Shown here: in pieces, positions 11,555 through 21,677 of the stretch
How the letters are laid out: each line of letters begins with the position of its first letter
Numbering within the stretch: the first letter of the stretch is position 1
From: Aedes albopictus
Lineage: Eukaryota > Arthropoda > Insecta > Diptera > Culicidae
Length of the DNA stretch: 64,000 bases
Assembly: GCF_035046485.1 (NCBI RefSeq)
Contig: NC_085138.1
Coordinates: forward strand, 368,035,238-368,099,237
Reading direction: 5' to 3'
Made by a program: the position numbers and the translations under genes
Notes under the pieces: generated by a model
What the model was told of the DNA's origin: nothing
What the model saw: the letters and a program-made list of their open reading frames with translations, nothing else
Database searches by the model: none

Positions 11555-12765
11555 TCATCCTAGTTCTGTTGGTACGAAAACAGGCGCCCTGAAAATCGTC
11601 AAAAAATTATGAAAATAACCTATTTCTTCAAATTAAATATCAAAGATTATCCAACGCTTGGCTTAAATGGAAGTGCCATAGGAGTAGAGTGTCCATGCAA
11701 AATTTCAGCTGAATCCGTTATTTTTTGTGGAAGTTATTGCGATTTTAGTGATTTTACCTATTTTTAGACATGAAATCTTTGAGGGCTATTTTACCCCACT
11801 TCCCCCTAACGGAAAAATCTGAAAATCATATCAGATATCATCTTTTATATGGAAAACCATGCCCTGAAAATTTCAGCTCAATCGGAGCACATCGATACAA
11901 GAAGGGGTTGCGGCTTTCGCGAACTGGCTCTTAAGCGATAAACTAAATGTTGTTTCGTTTTTATTCCACCAAGTAGCAATTAAATTCCTATATCAGGTAT
12001 GTATTTTGCATTACCAAAGTAAGTTTAACAAGAAAGCACGATTACTCCTACTTTTTAATTGAATCAAAAAGGCAGGTAAATGGGTACCCTAAAAATCAAT
12101 GGTCTCCATTCACCGTGCCCCATATTGTCCCATATATCTAGAAAAAATTGAAAACTTGAACATTCGTTTTTCTAATAAAAATCTTGCAAGTTATTACTTG
12201 AAATGAATTTAAACGAAGAAAACTCCCTTGGCTGGGTTGTTTTGATCATTTTTAAACAAAATAAAACAAAATTTCTCATACACGGTGAATGGGTCCCTAC
12301 TACCACGGTGAATGGTGACCTACCACGGAATCAGACGACCTTACTACCCTCTACTAATTGTACTATATCACCAAATTTTGTGAAAAGAATTCTACTTCTG
12401 TGAATATTGCTTTAATTTTAACCTATAATGAAGGCAATTAAAAGCGGCACCAGCAATGTTTATAAGACTGGTGTCAAATGACAGCCCTTGTTTGACCCGA
12501 ATCCTCTTAGATTCACGGTGAATGGTGCCTTTGCCTTGACGGTATTTGAAAAAAAAATTACCCAATCAATTAGGCAAAATCGTCAAACTCATCGGATTTG
12601 TTAAGAAATTTTCTCGGCGAATCTTATTTCACTTTTTTTAAATTTCTTGAATAATTTATTAGTGTCCCCCCTCAAAATGTCAAGAGGGTGGGGGTTGACA
12701 TAAGAGAAAATCGAAATTTGTGTCAGCCTAACCATGGAGAAATTTATAGAGTTATCCATATAGAA
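11555..12765. other. AT-rich intergenic DNA, no gene recognised
   Basis: This stretch has only short frames with no family resemblance. Recurrent words are cacggtgaatgg (near 12282, 12305 and 12515) and ttttaccc-type runs, suggesting decayed repeats. A short GC-rich hairpin, cccccctc...gagggtgggggt, lies at about 12665-12697. Confidence 0.4.
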
Positions 12766-12769
12766 AATG

Positions 12770-13620
12770 CCACAGATTTTTCTGGTAAAAACATGGAGGG
12801 ACATATGGAGGACATCCTGATAGAATCTATGTATCTATGTATTCCTGCAAAGATCTTTAGAGAAATTTTTGCATGAAACTCTTGAAGTAATAACGCAAGA
12901 ATCTCTGGAGGAATTCCAGTAGGGTTTTCTGTATGCATCCTCGAAGAAGTTTCTGGAATCCATAGTACAATTTCTGAACAAATCACTGATGGGCTTCGGT
13001 GAGAAACACCTGTATGAATCTCTAAAGGAATCTCTGGAGGATTTTCTGAAAAAAAACCACTTGAAGAATTTATGATAAAATATTTGAATGAATTTCTGAA
13101 GCAATGCCCCAAGATTTTTCTAAACGAATATCTTGAAGAATGTCTAAAGTAATTCCTGGTGGAGTTTCAGAAGGTGCTCATGGAAATTTACCAAAAATAA
13201 TTATTGTAGAAATTTTTGGAAAAAGTTCTGAGAGAATATCTGAAAGAAGCCCTGGAAAAATTTCCTAAAGAATTCCTGAAAGATTTTTTGAAGAGAGCCA
13301 AAAAGGAGTTTCTGAAAAATAATCTTGCTAGATTTTAAAACCGAATTCCAATTTTGGACAAATTAAATCTCTAGACAAATTCATGTAAAAATCTCATTGA
13401 ACTATTTTTGAAGCAATCTATGAAATATTTTCTTGGGCAAATTTGTAGGAATTTTGAACCTTTGATTTTCTGAAGGAATCGCTGAAAACATTTCTAAATG
13501 CTTCCTTGGAGGATACTTGAAAGACTTCTCGTACGGATTTCCAAAAGAAACTTCGGAGGAAGTTCTGAAGAAATCCATGAAAGTTTTCAAGAGAATTTTT
13601 TTGAAAAACGTATGAAGGAT
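12770..13620. repeat. Degenerate GAATTCC/TTTCTGAAG-type repeat tract
   Basis: Words such as tttctgaaggaat, ggaatttctg and gaatctctggagg recur at irregular 25-40 bp spacing. Frames on both strands are repeat-driven and lack any domain signature. The tract ends exactly where the foldback at 13622 begins. Confidence 0.55.
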
Positions 13621-13621
13621 C

Positions 13622-14853
13622 ATGGTCAAAATGTTTGGGATAGGCTACTTTTTTTTCTCTCACAAAAAAGTTCAACAAATATTCTCAAATTTTGACTGTT
13701 TGTCAACCTTTTATAGTGCATCATTGGTACAAATTTGGGCTCGATTGATTAATCTTTCGCAAAGTTAGAACCGTTCTGGTAAAACACTATTTTTTAGACT
13801 ACTAATTTTTTAGCTGTCATATCTTGGAGACCAGTGAACCTATTTGAATGAAATTTTGAACTTTTATCCACAATATATTAATGCTTGAAAATCATTTAAA
13901 ACATGGGTACTTTTTAAACGTTGAAAAAAGTTATGATGGATTGACACTTTTTGGATCTTTTTCGAAAAAATGCATTTTTTTCACATCAATGTCATAATAG
14001 TTATTTATGTGACGAGTTGCAAAAAGTAGATTTTTTCAGCACGAGTCGTACATTTATCCAACGAGGCTTGCCGAGTTGGATAAATACGAAGAGTGCTGAA
14101 AAAATCGAGTTTTGCAACGAGTCCCATACAAAATTTTATGCAATGATTTTTTTCATAATGCAACTCATTTGAGTTGCATAATGTTCATAATGCAACTCAA
14201 ATGAGTTGCATTATGAACATTATGCAATTATTTTTCATTATGCAACTCATTTCAGTTGCATTATGAACCGGTACGGAAAAGTTAGTCATTATGATACTGA
14301 AATGAGTAGTATAAAATAGAAATTATGACACTGAATTGCATAAAATTTTATTTTTGATATCCAAAGATTTTCTACTTCTGTTCATAAAATATCTATAAAA
14401 AGATATATTAGAGCCTATTTGGATTGAAGGAAGAACACATTTAGTAATTTTTGTGCAAAATAGTAAATTTGACTCATTTTCCTCTAAATGGGTAAAAATG
14501 TCAAACCATCATAACCTTTTACAAAATTTTAAAAGTATCTATGTTCTGATTAATTTTCAAGCATTATTATATTGTTGATAATCGTTCAAAATATTTCATT
14601 CAATTCGGTTCACTGGTCTCCGAGATATGACAGTTCAAAAATGGATAGTCTTAAAAATAGTGTTTTACCAGATCGGTTATAACTTCGCGAAAGATTAACC
14701 AATCGAGTTCAAATTTGTACCACTGATGCACATATAATAGGTAAATAAACAGTCGAAATTTGAGAATATTTGATGCACTCTATGAAAAGTTACACCATGT
14801 TGAACTTTTTTGTGAGAGAAAAAAAGTTGCCTATCCCAAAAATTTTGGCCACC
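13622..14853. mobile_element. 1.2-kb foldback element with nested palindromes
   Basis: The left arm (13622-13940) and right arm (14495-14853) are long imperfect inverted repeats. Examples are gggataggctac against tgcctatccc, and tcatatcttggagaccagtg against cactggtctccgagatatga. The centre holds a second palindromic unit (about 14015-14125, cagcacgagtcgtacatt against its complement) and clustered palindromes of the form atgcaactcatttgagttgcat (14158-14265). No transposase frame is present. Confidence 0.75.
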
Positions 14854-14854
14854 G

Positions 14855-15475
14855 CCTGTATGTAAGAAGGAAATTCTAAAGGAATTTTTGGAACGAACTT
14901 TAAAAAAGAAACTGTAAAAAATTTCTGAACAGAATTTCTGAAGAATTTTTAAAAATATAAAAGAATCCATTTAGCATTTTCGGAAGGATTCTAAGGAAGG
15001 TTTTATGAAGGTGTTCTGAAATTAACTTCTAGAGAAATTTCCTAAAGAAGTCCCTAAAAGAATTCTCAAAGAAATCTCCTCGATGGTACATCCAGAAAAA
15101 AAATCTCATAAATTTCCTATAAAACTTTCTGATGGAATTTAAAAAAATCTGAAGACCTTGAGGTATTTTTATAGGAGCCCATGGAGGAATGTCGCGTTTT
15201 ATTTGTACATATTTTTCCCATTGTGCAATGGTAGTGAGCAGATGCATCCAAAAATTGTTACGTGCATAGAAAAGTATATTGTCTTCGAGGGATAATTGCG
15301 CTACGTAAACATCCCTGGAATTCCTGAAGAGTTTCTTTATGTGGTTCTTCCAAAGAATACTTCCGCGATTCCTCCCTAAATTTCCTCTGGTGTTCCTCCG
15401 AGATTTTTTTCAGTATCCCTTCACGTGTTCCTTTTAAAACTACTCCCAAGAATTCTGTTCTTTTTTCTCCCTAGA
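14855..15475. repeat. Degenerate GAATTCC/TTTCTGAAG-type repeat tract
   Basis: Repeat words like ggaatttttgg, tttctgaag and ttcctccgag dominate. Frames here are low-complexity and show no domain signature. Confidence 0.5.
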
Positions 15476-15518
15476 AAGGCGAAACTGAACCCATTCCCTT
15501 ATTTTTTGTTTTTGATTT

Positions 15519-15905
15519 TTTATTAAATAACAAAGCAATATTTTCAAAATCGGTTTTCGTTAACATGTAGAGTATGGATCACGGTGTTTTCAGATTTTTT
15601 TTCGTGGTGGAAAATGTTTTTCGTTTTTGCAGAAACCATCAAATAGTCTACAATAGGTTCTCAGAACTATCATAAAACCGAAATAAAAGGTATAAGGTTT
15701 TATGACTTTTATCAAAAACTCTACAAGACTAAGTGGTTATCAAAATGTTACTTGGAATTTTTGAACAAAATTTCGAAGATAATGGTTTCTGCAAAAACGA
15801 AAAACATTTGCCACTGCGAAAAAAAAATGGTATATGATCCATGATTCATGATCCATACTCTACATGTGTACGAAAACTGATTTTGAAAATATTGTTTCAT
15901 AAATA
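15519..15905. mobile_element. Foldback MITE with nested arms
   Basis: Outer arms 15519-15581 (attttcaaaatcggttttcg, catgtagagtatggatca) and 15849-15905 are inverted copies. Inner arms 15606-15640 (tttttcgtttttgcagaaac) and 15781-15813 are a second inverted pair. The whole could fold into one long stem. It is noncoding and lies 0.7 kb upstream of the ion-channel gene. Confidence 0.7.
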
Positions 15906-15975
15906 TTGATTGTAACTTTAAAAATTCAATTTGCGAGATAGATTGGGCTTAAACGGGTTAACGATCCTAATTAAG

Positions 15976-16596
15976 TATTTTATTAAGGAGGTCTCTCATG
16001 GTAAGTAAGACGGGAAATGATAAAACAAAGAACATTCATGATGCCATGGCAATGCGTATACCTTTCATCGCTCCATAATGTTGACGTTTAACGTAGGTGA
16101 AAATGAATTCCAATTTGCATGCGTACATTTATTACAAACCCCGTGACGACCAAAGCGTGCTGCACTGCCATTTTCCCATTTCTATGATGAGGAAATTCCC
16201 ACAGAAGTGCAGAACCATTCCTTCCCCAACGTTTCTCTGGGAGCTCGTTGATTTCCTATAGGGGTTGTAAATAAATCAAGACAAAACAACACCCAGCCCG
16301 CCAGGATGGAAATGTACTTTTAATTGGAAACAAACATGTTCATTTGCATACGGATGGACCTGACCTTGCCCCATATAGCTATGCCCGTCCAATTTACGCC
16401 TGCTGAGCTGAGCCGAAAGGGATTCATTTCTTTTCCTCCCGGGACGTGTTGCTACTGCATACAATACTGTGGTCCGGTTCGGAAGTTCGTGCTTCACGCC
16501 AATCCCGTGGCGCCCTGACTACGCAACCTGTTGCATATTCATCGGCCTACGGCATGGAATTTGTAATTCTTGGATTGTGGAAAACACTGACCGACG
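15976..16596. other. 5' flank of the ion-channel gene
   Basis: This is single-copy-looking DNA with more balanced composition than the repeats to its left. It should hold the promoter and 5' UTR of the gene starting at 16597, but I see no unambiguous TATA box or initiator, and a non-coding first exon further upstream cannot be excluded. Open frames antisense here lack domain features. Confidence 0.4.
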
Positions 16597-18366
16597 ATGA
16601 CGACGACATCAGAAACGATTCGACCGTCGCGAGAAATGGAGCGCTCGAAAGTTCAGCTGGCGTCTGCTGGAGCCAAGGAGCTGTTCCTGGAGTATTGTAG
16701 CAATAGTTCGGTACACGGAGTTCGATATTTCGGATGCCGCGAACGATCGCTATGTGAAAAGTTCTGGTGGGTGGTTGTGTTTGTCCTTTCGGTGGGAAGT
16801 TGTGTGATGTTGATCCTGAAAACGTACCAAAAGTGGGACCAAACACCGGTGATTGTGAGTTTTAACGAAAAATCTACTCCAGTGTGGCAGATTCCGTTTC
16901 CGGCGGTGACCATTTGTCCGCAGACCAAAGTTAAAAGTGAAATTTTGAACTTTTCTCGAGATTTTGGAGAGTTCATCAACATGGACTCTGATGAAGCAGG
17001 AGATTTCAACCGAACAGACTACCTGTTAACGATGATGCAGCTATGTGAGAGGACGTTTTACACCATCGTATTGAGAGAAGCACACTCGCTCCCTAATAAA
17101 GCCAGTCACCAAAGTTATGCCTCGATTGTCCGCGAAATGTCTCTTTCAATGTACCAGATGATGGAATATTGCATGATCCGAAGTGAACTCAAATTTTGTG
17201 AGGACATGTTTAGTCACACTATGACCGAAGAGGGCATCTGCGTGAGTTTTAACCTTCTATCCGCTGCAGAGTTGCTCCGCACCGATGTTATCCAGACGGC
17301 GGATCCGTATTTGTCGGAACATCATAAAGCTCCCCACTGGACGCTTGAACAAGGATACTCTCCAGAGGCAACGCTCAGTTCATACCCCTATCGAACTCTT
17401 GGACCAGGCTACTCCGCAGGCCTTTCCCTACTGCTGCTGTCCAGTAACCATGATCTGGACTATCTTTGCCGCGGACCAGTACAAGCTTTTAAAGTTCTAC
17501 TGCACTCCTCCGCTGAGTATCCCCAGGTTTCCCAACGGTTCGTCCACGTTCCAGTGGATCAAGAAGTGACCATCGCCGTAAAACCACAAATGGTCACAAC
17601 AACTGAGGGACTTCGCAGCTACACCCCAGAACGTCGCCAGTGCTTCTTCAACAACGAACGGTACCTCCAGTTCTTCAAAATCTACACCCAAGACAACTGC
17701 GAACTGGAATGCCTCACAAACTACACTCTTCAACGCTGCAATTGTGTCAAATTCTCCATGATGTACTCCAACGGCACCCCAGTTTGCGAAACCAATCAAA
17801 TCTATTGCATGCTTGATGCGGAGAACGATCTTCTGGAGATGGACCTGCTCAGCCATCAGGATCAGCAGGCAAACTTCCGAGCTCAGTGCAATTGCCTACC
17901 GGCGTGCACTTCCATCCAGTACGACGCGGAAATCACGCAAACGGACTTCGACTGGCAGAAGTGGAGTCAGGCCATCGAGCTTCCTCTCAATAGCACAACA
18001 GGGTAAATTCCGTAAATTCGATTGATGACGAACGCAAAAGTCAACCATTTTCTCTCGCTCGATTTCAGAATGCACGTGGCCCGACTGGGAATCTACTTCA
18101 AGGAGGCACAATTCATGACCTCGAAGCGAAGCGAGCTGTACGGGTTGACTGATTTCCTGGCCAACTGTGGAGGCTTGCTGGGGCTGTGCATGGGCGTCAG
18201 TTTGCTGAGTTTGGTGGAGCTGTGTTACTTTTGTACGGTGCGTCCCTTTTCGCTGTGGAGGAAGCAGAAACGTGCCGAAGTGGATGCGAAAAATTTGAAA
18301 TATGACGAAGTGCCGGGAATAAGTTTACTATCGATGTCGATGAAAGGTGATAAGGATTTACAGTGA
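16597..18366 (+). CDS. ppk: Pickpocket-family DEG/ENaC sodium channel subunit (two exons)
   Basis: The product is a plasma-membrane amiloride-sensitive-type cation channel subunit of the degenerin/ENaC family, the insect pickpocket branch, which serves in mechano-, chemo-, osmo- or pheromone sensing. Coding exons are 16597-18002 and 18069-18366. The intron has a GT donor at 18003 and an AG acceptor ending at 18068, and splicing restores the frame to give about 567 aa. Visible features are a His-Gly gating motif at residues 40-41, TM1 at about 57-77, the post-TM1 FPAVTIC motif at 101-107, a cysteine-rich extracellular domain (cysteines in CELECLTNYTLQRCNC and CNCLPAC), and TM2 at about 497-525 with the GxS selectivity filter (GVS, 511-513). 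No disabling mutation is seen. The first ATG is used; Met14 is an alternative start. The gene symbol denotes the family only, as the exact paralogue cannot be told. Confidence 0.93.
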
Positions 18367-18538
18367 TTCGTCAAATTTATGTGCAATGATGATGTTTAAT
18401 GGTCGACGTTTTGTGATATTATATAGACAAGTGGAGATTGTGATTATATTTAAATATTTGTCAGCAGGTTCTAATAATTCATATAATGCTAGGTGTACTC
18501 TTAAGCCGTAGTGATAATTCTCTCTATTGCTTTAATGG

Positions 18539-18544
18539 AATAAA
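18539..18544 (+). terminator. Polyadenylation signal AATAAA of the ppk gene
   Basis: A canonical AATAAA lies 173 bp after the ppk stop codon, within AT-rich 3' sequence and with no other gene between. This would give a short 3' UTR of about 190-200 nt. Confidence 0.6.
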
Positions 18545-18965
18545 ACTCTTCATATGCAAACAAATATACTCACACCCATATTTTGTCCTAAAGAACAGTG
18601 TGGTTCAAATTTATTTTTGAATTTATACCGTTTTCATTCATTAGTTTCAATTAATTGTTGGTTCAATTTCATCAAGCCTAAGGGGTTATTCAACGAGGTT
18701 GTAGTTTTAACGGGAAAAGTCGACCAAATGTATGTAGAAAAGACAAATTTAAGATTTTTTTTCCGCTGGACAGCGCTAGAAACAAACTGAAGATATTGAT
18801 TGTTTGGTTACTAGAATTGTAGTCTGACCAAAAATTAGCTACTTGGCCATTTTGGATACAAACTGTTTGGATAACCTCAATCCGAAATTACAGTCGGTTG
18901 GTTCTAATGTTGTGAAGGGTAAGGGTTGATCGGGCTCGAAAGAAGTTGATCATCAATATTAATTT
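18545..18965. other. Intergenic DNA, nothing recognised
   Basis: This is AT-rich sequence between the ppk 3' end and the LOA-type element. It has one unremarkable open frame of 78 codons (18554-18790) with no domain features. Confidence 0.4.
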
Positions 18966-19258
18966 CTATTCCCGATCAGCCTAGATAGCCGTGTAGTGGC
19001 GGTAGCAGTTCCTTCAACTGGCTAAGAATATCACTACGGATTGTCTGATCCAGTGGTAAGAGTCCACCAAACAGGTAACCCCTAATTCATGGTGTCATGC
19101 GGCTTAATGCGTACCGTGCCTAAGAATGGATGGTTAGGGGGGTCTAATAGAAACCTAACCGCTAACGGTGCCTGTGGAGTACCAGGGCACCCTCCACAGT
19201 ATTTTGCCGGAGCAATGACGCAGTGGACCTTATTTTTCTGCTGTAAATAGTAAAAAAA

Positions 19259-21117
19259 ATGAGTACCTTGAAAATTATCCAAACAAATCTTCACCACGCG
19301 AAGGGTGCTTCAGCTGTGCTCAGCAGAAGATTTATTAGAGAACAGTTAGACGTGGGCTTCATTCCAGAGCCCTGGGTAAATAGTGGAAGGGTAATGGGTT
19401 GCTCTTCGCAGAATTGTAGGATTTTGAACGACGAAAGTCTGTTTCACAGTTGGAAAATGCCTCCGATGAGATTATTGATAAAATGATTTCATCATATCAT
19501 GCTAGCTGCCCAATCCGACAGAGATCATCCAACAGGGATGTCCCTTGGTGGAATGATAAGCTGGCAGATCTGAGGAAGAAATCTAGACGGTTGTTCAATA
19601 GAGCAAAAGTTACATCTGATTGGGTTCAGTATAAACAAGCCCTCACAGAATACAACAGAGAATTGAGACTAGCAAAACGGAAGGACTGGAGACGGGTATG
19701 TGAAGACATCAATAACGCTCCTACGGCTGCAAGGCTTCATAAAGTCCTTTCGAAAGACCATTCAAATGGTCTTGGAAGTCTTAAAAAAGAAGATGGCAGT
19801 TTTACTGTTGATACTTCTGAAACAAATCTACCGGGAAAGATGCAATTTTCCGAGCTTTACTTCAACAGGGAAAATAAGTGATTTGTCCGCTTTTAACCGA
19901 ACTATTCAGAGCCATTATTACTTTAACTCACATACCTAAGGCCAGGGAAGGGACCATTCATTTCAAAGAGTTACAATCACTTGCTATTATCTCAGTTCAG
20001 AAGCATGCTATCGAAAAACAATGTATGAATGAATTGAAGCTTGTAGTTTTATCTGAAGTTTGCCGAATAACATTGGGGTCGCACATGCATTCCAAAGTCG
20101 TGAGCGAGCTGTAAAGGCAACTCTCCACGCGGTGAATGTAAATTACATTCACGCCGTGGAGAGTTGCGTTTGCTGCCTTCTGTTGACTTAACTTTTGATT
20201 CTAAGCTAATATATTCTTCTACAAAATTTCAGGTAAAACAAAAATGAAAAAAAGTGTTCCATACATTGATTTTTGCTGTGATGTTTCTGAAGCGAGTTAA
20301 CAGCAAGTGAATGTAAATGATTGCAAATGAATGATCCCATCCTTGCCTATGGCGTGGCGTAAGGTTCGCGTTGTTTTTACCCCAAAATCTGGCAAACGGG
20401 ACAAAACAATTCCAAAAGCCTTCAGACCCATAAGCCTTTCGTGTGTTCTGTTAAAAACCATGGAAAAAATCATGGATGACTTTATCAAGTCTACAAGTTT
20501 AATAGAAATACCTCTTTGCAAATTTCAGTATGCTTATAAATCGGGTAAATCTACAATAGCGGCACTTCAGACGTTGGTGAGCATAGTTGAGAAATCGCTT
20601 CAAGCCTAGCCGTGGTTGCTTTTCTCGACATTGAGGGAGCATTCGACAATGCATCCTACAGCTCCATGCGTTCTGCAATGGAAGCAAGGGGCTTGGATAA
20701 ATGCATTATTGAATGGATAATATCCATGCTTAGAGATCGAGAGATCTCTTCCGTTCTTGGAGGTGCGCAACTATCAGTAAGATCTGTTAAGGGCTGGTCT
20801 CAAGGAGGAGTACTATCGCCCTTATTGTGGTCTTTGGTAGTGAACGAACTCCTTAAAAAGCTAATGAATCAAGGTTTTAAGGTGATAGGATACGCAGATG
20901 ATGTGACCTACGATACTACGATTTCAAATCGGCTCCAACATGCGCTGAATGTTACTCTCAAATGGTGTAGGAAAGAGGAATTAAGCGTAAACCCTTCCAA
21001 AACTGTTGTCGTTCCTTTTACCAGAAGAGAAAATACATCTTACTCAACCTTTCGTGGATGGAGCTCAAATTCAGTTCTCGGAAGAAGTAAAACATTTTGG
21101 GGTAACTTTGGACAAAA
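19259..21117 (+). pseudogene. LOA-type ORF2, endonuclease/reverse transcriptase (broken)
   Basis: The frame starts with an endonuclease N-terminus (KIIQTNLHHAKGASAVL), loses most of the endonuclease by deletion near 19440, and resumes in a linker region (DVPWWNDKLADLRKKSRRLF). It is interrupted by a MITE at 19950-20338, then continues through fingers/palm (KVRVVFTPKSGKRDKTIP, FRPISLS). Motif A is FLDIEGAFDNASY, motif B WSQGGVLSPLLWSL, motif C YADDVTYDT. A stop occurs after KSLQA near 20608 and a frameshift near 21055. The catalytic YADD is kept, but the gene cannot be translated whole. Assignment to LOA/Jockey-type elements with a downstream RNase H is by resemblance. Confidence 0.82.
19950..20338. 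mobile_element. MITE inserted in LOA ORF2, with central 51-bp palindrome
   Basis: Ends gggaccattcattt (19950) and the complement of gggatcattcattt (ending 20338) are inverted. Each is followed inward by matching words (ttacaatcacttgct against tttacattcacttgct). Removing the block rejoins the LOA frame between THIPKA and WRKVRV. At 20117-20167 it carries two 25-bp arms around a single base, with one internal mismatch pair. Confidence 0.75.
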
Positions 21118-21677
21118 GACAGAATTTTTTTTTTTTTTTTTTTTACCTCTTCAACGTTTGTTAACTAAGAGCTTAATAAGGAAATTATTCATTATTCGTT
21201 ACAAATATGCACCTTCCAGTGAGCACATGCTCTATTAAGGAAGAGTGCTTCTTCATTTTACATTTTCAAACTTTTTAGCACATTGACATCTTTTACTACT
21301 TAAAGGTTACTAGTATTGTTGCTATTACGGAAGGCGATGTGATTGGCTGTGGCGAGTGTTGGTGGCGATGATTCGTGGGCGGTCGGTGGTGGGTGGTGGG
21401 CGGAGTTCGGAGGGTAGTGGCTGGCGGCTATGAATGGAGGCGGAACAAAGAATAATATACGGTATATTATGACGGGTGGTGTAAGTGGGCGTTTTAATCA
21501 GATTAGATATCTAGATATGTTGAGCTTCATATCCTTTATGATTAATGCTTTGAAGGATTTTATGTTGGCCGTGGATTTCCATTCGGGGTGGAGTGCGTTA
21601 TGCAATTTGAACCCAGAGTAGGTTATTTTCTTGCGACCCATTTCGGTATTTGGTCTAAGAAGTGAGAAGTTTCCGGC

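Larger units (their letters stand above)
18970..21125 (+). mobile_element. LOA-clade non-LTR retrotransposon, 5' portion (continues at about 37595)
   Basis: A leader with the words gatagccgtgtagtggcgg and tccagtggtaagagtccacc precedes a start codon at 19259 that opens an endonuclease-type ORF2. An ORF1 (gag) region is missing between leader and ORF2, so the copy is internally deleted. The coding text stops inside the reverse transcriptase C-terminal part at about 21120, exactly at a long T run, and resumes in the same orientation at about 37595. The gap is filled by the CR1-like and LTR insertions. Confidence 0.75.

Noticed and set aside
18022..18366. Separate 114-codon gene after the channel gene
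   Set aside because: It contains TM2 and the selectivity filter of the same channel; a 66-bp GT-AG intron joins it in frame.
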